A stretch of DNA of 64,000 nucleotides from Flagellimonas abyssi (lineage in GTDB: Bacteria > Bacteroidota > Bacteroidia > Flavobacteriales > Flavobacteriaceae). Below the pieces are notes generated by a model. It was not told the origin of the DNA. It saw only the letters and a program-made list of their open reading frames with translations, and searched no databases. Numbering within the stretch: the stretch's first letter is position 1; every line of letters starts with the position of its first letter. Below are positions 1 to 8,725 of the stretch, piece by piece. Both the position numbers and the translations under genes were made by a program. The stretch is taken from NCBI RefSeq assembly GCF_019457905.1, contig NZ_JAHZSV010000026.1:1-64000 (forward strand), read 5' to 3'.

Positions 1-4
1 CCTG

Positions 5-250
5 ATGGAGTTCAAAGTGGAACTTTTGGAGGACATCAAGGATTTATTGGAAAACCAAAACAAGCAAACGAACAAAAAATGGCTCAAATCCAATGAGGTC
101 CGAGAACTACTGGGTATTTCTCCTGGTACATTACAAAACCTTCGTATCAACGGTACCTTGCCCTTTTCAAAAATAGGCGGGGTGTTGTACTATGATTACC
201 AAGAGATCATTGAGGTTTTGGAAAAGCATAAGATCCATAACCGTATCTAG
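5..250 (+). CDS. Excisionase-like helix-turn-helix protein
   Basis: Small DNA-binding protein of the HTH_17/MerR-like excisionase group that is common at the front of Bacteroidota mobile elements. The first 25 residues are charged and coil-like; the HTH follows (WLKSNEVRELLGISPGTLQN, about residues 26-45), then the wing-like GGVLYYDYQEI segment. The ATG at position 5 is the first in the window, and homologues often have a slightly longer N-terminus, so the true start may lie upstream. It ends 2 bp before the next gene, with which it forms an operon. Its target, either the element's own DNA or the excision site, is inferred. Confidence 0.75.
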   Translation: MEFKVELLEDIKDLLENQNKQTNKKWLKSNEVRELLGISPGTLQNLRINGTLPFSKIGGVLYYDYQEIIEVLEKHKIHNRI

Positions 251-252
251 TT

Positions 253-792
253 TTGGGAGAGATCAACTACATCAAACATTTGAACGGGGTCTTTGGACAA
301 TTCTCCAAAGACAGCCGGCTGAATCCCACCCATATTAGTCTTTATATAGCCTTGTTCCAATTCTGGAACACCAACTACTTTAAATCGGAATTCTTTATCA
401 ACCGGGATGAAGTCATGCAGTGTGCCAAGATCGGTTCCAAATCCACCTATCATCGATGCATCAAGGAACTTGACCATTGGAGCTATATCGTCTATACCCC
501 GTCCCACAATCCTTTTAAGGGGAGTAGAATCAAGATGTTCGATTTTGGAACAAGTGCTGGACAAGCAGTGGACCCAAGCCGTACCAATATCGGGACAAGC
601 AGTGGACAAGCAGTGGTACCTATAAACAAACACATACAAACCTTGAAAAACCAAAAAAACAATAACAAACCACGAAATTTCAAAAAATTGGATTTTGATG
701 GTTTGGAAAACAGAAACAAACAGAAGACCACTGTCCCATATCAGGACAACCTAAAAACCAAGAAACAAAAAAATTACAACGAACCCCTGTGA
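253..792 (+). CDS. Element replication-type protein, hypothetical
   Basis: A 179-residue cytoplasmic protein starting at TTG, 2 bp after the HTH gene; its stop overlaps the GTG of the ATPase gene. The N-terminal 90 residues (INYIKHLNGVFGQF, then a segment resembling a winged helix, INRDEVMQCAKIGSKSTYHRCIKEL) look like the small Rep/helix-turn-helix proteins found between an excisionase and a DnaC-like ATPase in flavobacterial conjugative elements. The C-terminal half is low complexity, rich in Lys, Asn and Gln, with a short near-repeat GTSAGQAVDP/GTSSGQAVVP at about residues 99-123. The role is inferred from context; no catalytic motif is visible. Confidence 0.6.
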   Translation: MGEINYIKHLNGVFGQFSKDSRLNPTHISLYIALFQFWNTNYFKSEFFINRDEVMQCAKIGSKSTYHRCIKELDHWSYIVYTPSHNPFKGSRIKMFDFGTSAGQAVDPSRTNIGTSSGQAVVPINKHIQTLKNQKNNNKPRNFKKLDFDGLENRNKQKTTVPYQDNLKTKKQKNYNEPL

Positions 793-1451
793 GATACCAT
801 GCTCCACATATCATAACTGAAGGAGCCATCCAATATCCGTTGGGCGTCCTTAATGGCAGGGAAATCCAATACGATTTTGAAAAAATTCTCATCTATCTCA
901 ATGCCAAAGGAAAACTCTTGTTCGGGAAAAAGTTCAAGATCTATCGGGCGGATCGGGAAATCCTTTACAAGCTCTGCCTTTATTTTATCCAAGACAAGGC
1001 CCGTTGTACCCAAATGGGGATTGACATCAATAAAGGACTCTTACTCTCGGGACCGGTAGGTTGTGGCAAGACCAGTCTCATGAAATTATTAAAACACCTA
1101 GTCCCCCATCAACGACCCTATGAGGTCGTACCCTGCCGGAACATCGTTTTTGGGTTTAACCATATCGGCTATAAAACCATTGAGGATTTTGGCAATTCCC
1201 AGTTCTTCTGTTTTGATGACCTAGGAGTAGAGCCTATTGGGCGATACTTTGGGAAGGACTGCAATGTAATTGGTGAAATTATGCTATCCCGACACGAGCT
1301 TTTCATCAATCATAAGCGAAAGACCCATGCTACCACCAACCTCAATGCAGCGGAGTTGGAAGAACGGTATGGTAACCGGGTTCGTTCTCGAATGCGGGAG
1401 TTGTTTAATTTGGTAGCCTTTGACAAAGGGAGCAAGGATAAACGAATGTGA
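789..1451 (+). CDS. P-loop ATPase of mobile-element type (DnaC/IstB-like)
   Basis: A 220-residue ATPase with Walker A GPVGCGKT (residues 88-95), Walker B FFCFDD (139-144), a sensor-like ATTNLN and a closing NRVRSRMRELFN segment typical of DnaC/IstB-like loaders. The GTG start overlaps the upstream stop codon (GTGA), so translation is probably coupled. It most likely helps load a helicase or primase on the element's DNA; this is known of the fold, not shown here. A diverged, frameshifted relative lies at 46038-46696 (about 70% identical by eye over the last 135 residues), so the two genes bracket the accessory block. Confidence 0.8.
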   Translation: MRYHAPHIITEGAIQYPLGVLNGREIQYDFEKILIYLNAKGKLLFGKKFKIYRADREILYKLCLYFIQDKARCTQMGIDINKGLLLSGPVGCGKTSLMKLLKHLVPHQRPYEVVPCRNIVFGFNHIGYKTIEDFGNSQFFCFDDLGVEPIGRYFGKDCNVIGEIMLSRHELFINHKRKTHATTNLNAAELEERYGNRVRSRMRELFNLVAFDKGSKDKRM

Positions 1452-1452
1452 T

Positions 1453-1530
1453 ATGAAATACGCGGTTTTAGACCTTCCTTTGACAAAATACTTGAGCTTA
1501 ATCGATGCACAGCAGGGATTTGTTCTTTAA
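1453..1530 (+). CDS. Possible 25-residue ORF after the ATPase
   Basis: An ATG one base after the ATPase stop opens a 25-codon frame beginning MKYAVLDLPL. It could be a small peptide or the stump of a larger gene cut off when the accessory block joined here. The second ATPase copy has no equivalent after it. Only the position and the open frame support it. Confidence 0.2.
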   Translation: MKYAVLDLPLTKYLSLIDAQQGFVL

Positions 1531-1550
1531 CTAAATATTTTTTCAATCAC

Positions 1551-1605
1551 GATAACGGTTTGTTAACGCGTGATCGATAAAACTACATTCAGAATTCTAT
1601 TTTTG
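1551..1605 (+). promoter_or_regulatory. Direct-repeat box plus -7 element, site 1
   Basis: GATAACGGTTTGTTAACG (1551-1568) carries two TAACG units 11 bp apart. A TATTTTTG element (TAnnTTTG class) starts at 1598, 29 nt after the box. In the other four sites the gap is 40 nt, so this box sits one 11-bp helical turn closer. The start of transcription would be near 1612, giving a leader of about 85 nt for the CPBP protease gene at 1699. Confidence 0.6.
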
Positions 1606-1698
1606 AAGCAAGTTGTGGTGTTAGGCATTCGTCGCCTCTCTACGAGCTGTAGTAATTCATCAATCAAGGCTAGCCTTATAATCAAAAAACAACATGAT

Positions 1699-2430
1699 AT
1701 GAAAGAACTGGATGAACATGCCCATCGGGACAAGGTAGGAAAAACAAAGACATTAATTGTTTTTATAGTAACCATTGTTTTGGGGTATCTGCTTTTTATA
1801 ATTCCCGATGTATTTTTTGGGGTTACCAAAATGAATGGGGGTAAAATCGGTATAAACTTGCTTTTTATGGGCCTTTTCCAATTGATATCCATTATGGTCC
1901 TGCTCTATGCTTCCCTCAAAATCCTTAAGAAGAAGTTTAGTGCTATTGGTCTTAGGTTCGAAAATTTCGGAAAGGACATGATATTGGGCCTTCTGTTTGG
2001 CGGCTTATGGACCTTTCTTCAATTTGTTTTTATCATTCCCAATACGGGGGGTATCAACAGGATGGACATTAAAGGAATGTTGGAAATGTATGACGGCAGT
2101 TTAGTTGGAACCTTATCTTTTGTTGCGCTGGGGGTTATCGGCGGCGGTATTACCGAAGAGCTTTTTAACAGGGGTTATTTTATCAATGTGTTAAAGGAAA
2201 CTTTCAAGAATCCAAAAACGGGGCTCTGGTTTTCGGCAGTTTTGTCCATCTTGATATTTGCCTTGGGCCATATGCCGGGTACTGCCTTGGATTGGTTTGA
2301 TATTTTGGTGCCCACCATTCTTTATACGGTATTGTTCATTTGGACCAAACGCCTTACGGCTTCCATGGTGGCGCATGGGGTGTACAATATGTCGGCCATT
2401 ATTTTAACGTATTACATGTATTTTCTTTAG
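1699..2430 (+). CDS. CPBP family intramembrane metalloprotease
   Basis: A polytopic inner-membrane protein of the CPBP (Abi/CAAX protease) family. Motif 1 is EELFNRG (E153, E154, R158 in this frame), motif 2 is the GH of ALGHMPG (H191), and the final HGVYN supplies H226. All expected catalytic groups are present. Seven or eight hydrophobic segments fill the protein. The frame is open from 1570, but the ATG at 1699, after an A-rich leader, gives the usual start (cytosolic charged N-terminus, then the first membrane helix), and the upstream 43 residues look non-coding. It stands alone behind regulatory site 1. Substrates are unknown; the family cleaves prenylated proteins or bacteriocin-type peptides. 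Confidence 0.85.
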   Translation: MKELDEHAHRDKVGKTKTLIVFIVTIVLGYLLFIIPDVFFGVTKMNGGKIGINLLFMGLFQLISIMVLLYASLKILKKKFSAIGLRFENFGKDMILGLLFGGLWTFLQFVFIIPNTGGINRMDIKGMLEMYDGSLVGTLSFVALGVIGGGITEELFNRGYFINVLKETFKNPKTGLWFSAVLSILIFALGHMPGTALDWFDILVPTILYTVLFIWTKRLTASMVAHGVYNMSAIILTYYMYFL

Positions 2431-2717
2431 GAATCAATGTCAACCCAATGGTGGGTAACGTGACCGTCACCAGGTTGTGGGTTTTATGGCGTCCCTTACC
2501 GACCTAGTTTATATTCCAGAATGCCCCTACTAAAAAGATGAGTATCGCTCGGCTTTATCGCGGGATATACACAAGAAGATCGGATGAAATGGATAAAACA
2601 GAAACCCGAGTTTTCTGAGATACGGGAGGTTTATCAACAAAGAATTGAAAATTGAAGCCTATTGGATTGCAGGTGTGATTTTTATCAAAAACTACATCCA
2701 ACCATCAAATATTCATT

Positions 2718-4421
2718 ATGATCAAAAAATGTTATATCACACCATTACTGGCCGTACTGTTCTCCTTTTGTTCCCCAAAAAAGGCACAATTTGAAACTAA
2801 TGAACTCATCGGGGTATGGTCTGGAATATTGTTTCAAACTGAATCAACATACGATTCCTTAATCCTGTTACCTGCAAATGCTCCAGTTGAGGCCCGTTTA
2901 TATTCAAAGGGCAAGGAAACCGTTCACCATATCAATAGGAAAGGAACAAACCTTAGCTTCAAAGGTCCTTCTGGTCTTCGGTTTGATGCTTTGCTATCCA
3001 ATGATAGCAAGGCCTTGCATGGCGTGCTTACCCATGACCTATGGGCGCAAAGTCTTGATTTTGAAAATACCGATGACCACTGGGTCGCCAAAATCCATAA
3101 ACCGGAAATAATTGACACTGATTACCTTGTTTATTTGGAGTTTTATAAAGATTCTGCAGGCACGGTACAGGCCAATATTCAGAGTAACAAGGAAAATAGG
3201 GAGCTGCATTTTACCATCGATGAGGTTTTGATCGAGGGCAACCATATCGATTTCAAGATTACAAACGACCGTTTCGGGATTTCGGCTGAGTACAATACAG
3301 AGAAAAGAAATATATCCCTTACGTATGGCAATGCCGGGGGGAAAAGGGAAATACAGTTGAAAAAACTCAACGATAATCAACTGGAAGGCTATTTGCCAAG
3401 GTCACCAAACGAAAACTACCTGTACAACATTCCAGAAGCCCCCGACTCCACCATGCAAACGGCTTCACTGGAAGATGTAGGTATCGATAGGTCGCTTTTG
3501 GGCCTCATGGATCCCAAGAACAACAAGACCTTGGAGCACATCCATAGTATTCTGATCACCAAGGACGGAAAACTTGTATTTGAGGAATACTTTCACGGAT
3601 ATGACCGGGAGTATCTTCATGATGTACGGTCCGCTTTCAAATCAATCGCATCCTTGGCCGTGGGCAAGGCCATGATGAAAAACGATGGGTTGCACGTTGA
3701 AAATGCCATTTTGGACTACTATCCTGAATACGACATCCATGATGTTCGGAAGAAAAACATCACCGTGCACCATTCCTTAACCATGAGTACGGGCATACAG
3801 TTGGAGGATGAAGATAAAATGCAATGGGAACATGAAGATTGGGTGGGGCACAAACTCGACCTTCCCATGGCACATGAACCCGGACAAGTGTACGAATACT
3901 CCTCTGGGGGCAGCAACCTGTTGACTGGGGTCATTCAGAAATCGGTGGGTACCTATCTTCCCCTTTTCTTTTATGAGGAACTATTGTTGCCCATGGAGAT
4001 CCATGACTTTCAAATGCTTACATCACCACATGGGAGAGGGTATTTGGCAGGGTCATTTTATATGCGGCCCATCGATTTTACCAAGTTTGGATTATTGGTG
4101 CTTAACAAAGGAACTTGGAACGGAGAACAATTGATTGGGGAATCCTGGATCGAAAAATCCACGACACCCCACATCAAAGGAAGTTGGCCCAAAAATTCAG
4201 ATTATGGGTATCTGTGGAGATTATTGGAACGTGAAGTGGGCGGAAAACAGATGAAGACCGTTGAGGCTTGGGGCAATGGAGGCCAGTTTCTTATCATCAT
4301 TCCGGAAATTGAAATGACCATTACCATGACGGGGGGCAATTACAATTTATTCCCGGACATGGAGGACCGTCCTTTTTCAATTTTAAACGAATACATATTG
4401 CCCGCTGTTCAAATGAAATAA
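2718..4421 (+). CDS. Serine hydrolase lipoprotein, NylB/class C type
   Basis: A 567-residue exported protein. A lipoprotein signal ends at LFSFC (Cys 18), so it is probably anchored in a membrane. Residues about 25-240 form an extra N-terminal beta-rich domain. The class C beta-lactamase fold follows, with SAFK (S305-K308) as the SxxK nucleophile/base, YSS in VYEYSSGG in place of YxN, and GNGGQ in place of the KTG/HxG box, as in 6-aminohexanoate-dimer hydrolase-like enzymes. The 3' part (from about 3776) is nearly identical to 7755-8397, and the pair marks a tandem duplication. It is followed 34 bp later by the chimeric fragment of its former partner gene. The substrate is unknown; peptides or amides are likely. 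Confidence 0.8.
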   Translation: MIKKCYITPLLAVLFSFCSPKKAQFETNELIGVWSGILFQTESTYDSLILLPANAPVEARLYSKGKETVHHINRKGTNLSFKGPSGLRFDALLSNDSKALHGVLTHDLWAQSLDFENTDDHWVAKIHKPEIIDTDYLVYLEFYKDSAGTVQANIQSNKENRELHFTIDEVLIEGNHIDFKITNDRFGISAEYNTEKRNISLTYGNAGGKREIQLKKLNDNQLEGYLPRSPNENYLYNIPEAPDSTMQTASLEDVGIDRSLLGLMDPKNNKTLEHIHSILITKDGKLVFEEYFHGYDREYLHDVRSAFKSIASLAVGKAMMKNDGLHVENAILDYYPEYDIHDVRKKNITVHHSLTMSTGIQLEDEDKMQWEHEDWVGHKLDLPMAHEPGQVYEYSSGGSNLLTGVIQKSVGTYLPLFFYEELLLPMEIHDFQMLTSPHGRGYLAGSFYMRPIDFTKFGLLVLNKGTWNGEQLIGESWIEKSTTPHIKGSWPKNSDYGYLWRLLEREVGGKQMKTVEAWGNGGQFLIIIPEIEMTITMTGGNYNLFPDMEDRPFSILNEYILPAVQMK

Positions 4422-4749
4422 GTGCTTACAACATCAAATCAAAAAACGAGTTTAAATGAAATCTAAGAAAATACTTAAAAAGATACTGTTGTCCCTATTG
4501 TTTTTGATTGCGGCCTTTGTGACCTACAGTCTTATACCAAGGGTTGGACATTCACAAAATTCGTATGCCGAGCCACTTATGAAAGCCAATCCACTGTCAA
4601 TATCGTTTCAAGAAGAGTTGAGGAAATTTGCACAGGACACGGCCACAAAAACAGAAGTTGTCATTGCGCTAATGAACAACGAAATAATTTTTGAAAAAGG
4701 AAACACAAAAAAGCTGATCAACCTCCATTCTGCAAGAAAAAGCATTATG
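3776..4749 (+). repeat. Left copy of a recent tandem duplication
   Basis: About 0.97 kb spanning the C-terminal third of the hydrolase at 2718, the 34-bp spacer and the first 98 codons of the next hydrolase. It matches 7755-8725 at well over 90% identity by eye, spacer included. The unit therefore contained two adjacent serine hydrolase genes. Confidence 0.85.
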
Positions 4750-4852
4750 AGATATCCTTGTGGCTTTAAAAACCAAAGGTATTTACGGAAGAAGAACCGA
4801 TAAAGAGACGTATGAACGCTTTTTAACCAAACTGTTTGAGGCAAAAAAATAA
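4456..4852 (+). pseudogene. Chimeric serine hydrolase fragment
   Basis: The first 98 codons copy the gene at 8432 (signal anchor, then LHSARKSIM with the SxxK motif). At about 4750 the sequence switches to a different paralogue: read in the +1 frame, 4751-4852 encodes the C-terminus DILVALKTKGIYGRRTDKET..FEAKK, matching the end of the hydrolase at 42496 (VALKTKAVYGRRTNKE..FDARK). The join is out of frame, so the actual product stops after 115 residues and lacks the catalytic fold. This is a deletion or recombination scar between paralogues, not a working gene. Confidence 0.85.
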
Positions 4853-4908
4853 ATTAAGACTCACGGCGAACACTCATCTAATATGTCCAATTTAAAAATT
4901 AATAATTA

Positions 4909-6012
4909 ATGACTAAATCCATCAAAAATAAATATGGTTCGATTGTAATTGTCGGCTTACTATTAGTATTCCAAGGTTGTATAAGCCATAAGAGGTTTTC
5001 AAATACAATACTTATTGAAACAACCGATTTGAAACATCAAAAATATACGGGTCAATGTTGGAGTTTTGCCTCAACCTCTTTCTTGGAAGCTGAAGCGATA
5101 AGATTAGAATATAACATACCCGAGTTATCTTCTTTTTTCTTTGTGTATCATAATTATTTAGAAAAGGCAAAAGATTATATAACAAATAAAGGTAATTCAT
5201 ATATAAACAGTGGCGATTTAACCTTTTCAGTTCTTGAAATTTTTGAAAATTATGGGGCGGTTCCCGAGTCAGTTTATGATGGGAAATTGGGTAGTGTTAC
5301 CACTAAAAAACAAATGAATAGTAGATGGGCTGAAGAAGATGAAATGAATGCCTTAATCAAGTATAAATTAGACTCACTTATCAAGATTAATGCGAGTGTT
5401 GACCAATCATTAGAAATAGTTGAAAATATACTGAACAAATATATTGATGATATTCCTGAGACTTTTATTTATCAAGGAAAAACCGAAACGCCAAAGACAT
5501 TTGCTAAAAAATTTCTGCCACTAAATTCTGAAGACTACGTTGAATTGACGTCCTACAGTCACCATCCATTCAATGAAAGGGTTATACTTGAAATACCCGC
5601 AAATTGGAGATTTAAAAAATACCTAAATCTGCCAATTGAAGATTTTATGAACACGATAGATAATGCTATAAAGAGTGGGTTTACTTTAGCGTGGGATGGA
5701 GATATAGGTTCTTCTGGAGGATTTGCTGACAATGGTTACACTAAAGTTAAAGGTGAGTATGAAGAAGAAAAAACTATAAGTCAAAAACAAAGGCAGAGTG
5801 CTTACGAGCGTAAAACAACAACAGATGACCACAATATGCATTTGGTTGGTATTACATATGACAGAGATGGGCAAAAGTTTTATATGCTAAAAAACACTTG
5901 GGGTAAAAACGAAGGGATGGATGGAATTTGGTATTTATCAGAAAATTATTTTCGTTTACGCACTATCTCAGTAACCGTGCATAAAGAAGCTTTAAGTCTA
6001 CCAAAAACATAA
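4909..6012 (+). CDS. C1 (papain/bleomycin hydrolase-like) peptidase lipoprotein
   Basis: A 367-residue cysteine peptidase of the C1B aminopeptidase C/bleomycin hydrolase group. The lipoprotein signal ends at VFQGC (Cys 24). The oxyanion Gln and nucleophile sit in HQKYTGQCWSFAS (Q44, C50), the His in TDDHNMHLVGITYD and the Asn in LKNTWG, so the triad is complete. The usual C1B insertions are present and the length is in the family range. The DUF885 gene follows after 4 bp, so the two form an operon. Base composition is visibly AT-richer than the flanking hydrolases, and the pair lies exactly where the tandem duplication is interrupted, which suggests separate acquisition. Confidence 0.85.
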   Translation: MTKSIKNKYGSIVIVGLLLVFQGCISHKRFSNTILIETTDLKHQKYTGQCWSFASTSFLEAEAIRLEYNIPELSSFFFVYHNYLEKAKDYITNKGNSYINSGDLTFSVLEIFENYGAVPESVYDGKLGSVTTKKQMNSRWAEEDEMNALIKYKLDSLIKINASVDQSLEIVENILNKYIDDIPETFIYQGKTETPKTFAKKFLPLNSEDYVELTSYSHHPFNERVILEIPANWRFKKYLNLPIEDFMNTIDNAIKSGFTLAWDGDIGSSGGFADNGYTKVKGEYEEEKTISQKQRQSAYERKTTTDDHNMHLVGITYDRDGQKFYMLKNTWGKNEGMDGIWYLSENYFRLRTISVTVHKEALSLPKT

Positions 6013-6016
6013 AACA

Positions 6017-7744
6017 ATGGTGAAATTTAGACAGCTATTCATTACGATATCAGTACTTGCACAACTCTGTTATAGTTGCAATAATACTACCGAAGAGTTA
6101 ACGCAAGAAAATACGATAAATAAGCTCGCAGATGCTTACCTCAAAAGGCTATTTAAAACTTTCCCTGGCAGAAACTATCGTTACGAAGATTTAGAAACCC
6201 AGGGATTAAATTTTTACAATAATTCCATAGAACAACTAAAGGTCTGGCATCAGTTTGAAGACAGTCTATATGTAGTCCTAAAAAAAATTGATATAGAAGA
6301 AGAAATGGCAAGAAGTGCTCGAATAACCTACTGGATTCTTAGGGAAGAATTGGAAAGCAGTATTCAGTTAAGGGTTTGTAAAGAAGAATTATGGAATGTC
6401 AATCATATAACAGGGATACATACTTACCTGATTAATTTAATTGATTCACAGCCTGTAAAAACATTAGAACAACAAGAGTTTGCACTGAAACGATGGGCTA
6501 AGGTTCCAGAAATAATAGAAATAGAGTTGTTCAATTTAAAAAGAGGATTGGCAGAAGGTTATTCCATGCCAAAGGAAATTGTTCAATTAGTGATCGATGA
6601 TTTGGAGCAAACGCTCTCTGCTAATGAACAAGAGTCAGTATTCATGTCTCCCTTCAGACGGAGCGATAACGAAAATTTCAAAAACGAATGGAAACACCTT
6701 GCAACCCACTCAATCATTCCTGCAATAGATAAATACAACTTGTTTTTAAAGGAAGAGTACTATCCAACTACACGAGAATCTGTTTCAATTTTAGATAATG
6801 AAGGGGGTGAGAATTGCTATCAAGCTTACCTGAGAAAGCAAACCTCCGCCAAAATTAAAGCACTTCAAGTATTTGAAACCGGAAAAAGAAATGTCGAGAC
6901 CAACATGGATGACATTACAAAAATAGGTAAAGATATTTATAACTCGGATAAGATTCATGTTATAATAGATTCTATAAAATCAGATTCGAGTATTAGATTC
7001 AATGATAAACAAGAAGTTCTGGAGCACATCCAAAAGCTAATAGTGAAAGCTGAGAAGCAAAGCAAAAATTGGTTCAAAAACTTACCTGCTCGTAACTTAG
7101 AAATAAAGCCATATCCTATTGGTAGTAGATCCTATGGTAGCTATGAGTTTGCACCAGAAGATTCTACATCATATTTCCGTGTAAATCTCGATCAGCCTAC
7201 AAAAATATCTAAGGCCAGTTTGGAAAAACTGGTTTTTCATGAAGCGATTCCTGGTCATCATTTTCAAATTGCCCTAGAAAATGCAATTAAAGGACGTCAT
7301 AAAATCAGTGAAAACGTTGGTTACAATGGTTACATTGAAGGCTGGGCAAGATATGCAGAAGCGCTGGCTGAGGAAATGAACCTATATACTACTGAGGCCT
7401 CACTAATCCTACGGCGCACTTGGAATTACAGAGGTATGGTTGTTGACCCGGGACTTCATTTATATAGATGGAATAAGGAAAAGGTGATTGAATATATGAT
7501 GGAATCTGGGGGTAGTTATAATTCCGCTCTATCCTTATACTATAGGATAATTGCTACTCCAGGTCAATTAACAGCATATGACGTGGGAGGAAGTGAAATA
7601 TTTAGATTTAGAGAGTTAGCTAAATCTCAGTTGGGGGCTTCTTTCGATTTAAAGGAATTTCATGAACTAATTCTAAAAAATGGTTCTATACCCCTCACAG
7701 CTCTTGAAAAGGAATTTGAACTATGGTTAAGAGACCAAAAGTGA
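6017..7744 (+). CDS. DUF885 family zinc metallopeptidase
   Basis: A 575-residue exported protein of the DUF885 family. The N-terminal lipoprotein-like signal is LAQLCYSC. The metal motif is HEAIPGHH beginning at H408, followed by the characteristic YIEGWARYAEALAEE (second Glu ligand region) and TAYDVGG near the end. Family members are gluzincin-like peptidases. It shares the AT-rich composition of the preceding peptidase and is co-transcribed with it. Its stop codon lies only about 10 bp before the duplicated serine hydrolase sequence, so the insertion joint is very close to its 3' end and the protein appears complete. Confidence 0.85.
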   Translation: MVKFRQLFITISVLAQLCYSCNNTTEELTQENTINKLADAYLKRLFKTFPGRNYRYEDLETQGLNFYNNSIEQLKVWHQFEDSLYVVLKKIDIEEEMARSARITYWILREELESSIQLRVCKEELWNVNHITGIHTYLINLIDSQPVKTLEQQEFALKRWAKVPEIIEIELFNLKRGLAEGYSMPKEIVQLVIDDLEQTLSANEQESVFMSPFRRSDNENFKNEWKHLATHSIIPAIDKYNLFLKEEYYPTTRESVSILDNEGGENCYQAYLRKQTSAKIKALQVFETGKRNVETNMDDITKIGKDIYNSDKIHVIIDSIKSDSSIRFNDKQEVLEHIQKLIVKAEKQSKNWFKNLPARNLEIKPYPIGSRSYGSYEFAPEDSTSYFRVNLDQPTKISKASLEKLVFHEAIPGHHFQIALENAIKGRHKISENVGYNGYIEGWARYAEALAEEMNLYTTEASLILRRTWNYRGMVVDPGLHLYRWNKEKVIEYMMESGGSYNSALSLYYRIIATPGQLTAYDVGGSEIFRFRELAKSQLGASFDLKEFHELILKNGSIPLTALEKEFELWLRDQK

Positions 7745-7754
7745 TTTCTGCAAA

Positions 7755-8397
7755 TACCATGAGTACGGGCATACAGTTGGAGGATGAGGATAAAATGCAA
7801 TGGGAACATGAAGATTGGGTGGGGCACAAACTCGACCTTCCCATGCCATATGAGCCGGGAGCCGTTTACGAATACTCCTCTGGGGGCAGCAACCTGTTGA
7901 CCGGGGTCATCCAAAAATCAGTTGGCACTTATCTTCCCCTTTTCTTTTATGAGGAACTATTGTTGCCCATGGAGATCCATGACTTTCAAATGCTGACATC
8001 GCCACAGGGGAGAGGATATTTGGCTGGCTCATTTTATATGCGGCCCATCGATTTTACCAAGTTTGGATTATTGGTGCTGAACAAGGGAACTTGGAACGGA
8101 GAACAAATGATTGGGGAATCCTGGATCGAAAAATCCACGACACCCCGCATAAAAGGAAGTTGGCCCAAAAATTCAGATTATGGGTATCTGTGGAGAGTAT
8201 TGGAACGTGAAGTTGGCGGAAAACAGATGATGACCGTTGAGGCTTGGGGCAATGGAGGCCAGTTTCTCATCATCATTACGGAAATTGAAATGACCATTAC
8301 CATGACAGGGGGCAACTATAATCTATTTCCGGACATGGAGGACCGTCCTTTTTCAATTTTAAACGAATACATATTGCCCGCTGTTCAATTAAAATAA
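7755..8397 (+). pseudogene. C-terminal fragment of duplicated serine hydrolase
   Basis: This encodes the last 213 residues of a near-identical copy of the hydrolase at 2718 (from MSTGIQLEDEDK to the C-terminus), including YEYSSGG and GNGGQ but lacking the signal peptide, N-terminal domain and SxxK motif. The open frame continues back into the DUF885 gene only by chance. Without the nucleophile it cannot act as this enzyme. It fixes the right-hand joint of the inserted peptidase pair at about 7754. Confidence 0.85.
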
Positions 8398-8725
8398 GTA
8401 CTTACATCATCAAATCAAAAAACTAGTTTAAATGAAGCCTAAGAAAATACTTAAAAGAATCCTATTGGCCCTATTGTTTTTGATCGCGGCCTTTGTGACC
8501 TACAGTCTACCACCAAGGGTTGGACATTCACAAAATTCGTATGCCAAGCCACTTAAGAAATCCAATCTACTGTCAATATCGTTTCAAGAAGAGTTGAGGA
8601 AGTTTGCACAGGACACGGCCACAAAATCAGAAGTTGTCATTGCGCTAAAGAACAACGAAATAATTTTTGAAAAAGGGGACACAAAAAAGCTGATCAACCT
8701 CCATTCTGCAAGAAAAAGCATTATG
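7755..8725 (+). repeat. Right copy of the tandem duplication
   Basis: Counterpart of 3776-4749. Here the first hydrolase is cut at its 5' side and the second is intact; in the left copy the reverse holds. The C1/DUF885 peptidase pair plus a scrap of a third hydrolase replace the missing inner halves. Confidence 0.85.

Noticed and set aside
247..654. Minus-strand 135-codon open frame across the replication-type gene
   Set aside because: It lies wholly antisense to a gene in a tight operon and shows no recognisable protein pattern.
7723..7754. Start of the 224-codon frame inside the DUF885 gene as a genuine start
   Set aside because: The frame before about 7755 is the DUF885 gene read in another register; only the part from 7755 matches the hydrolase family.
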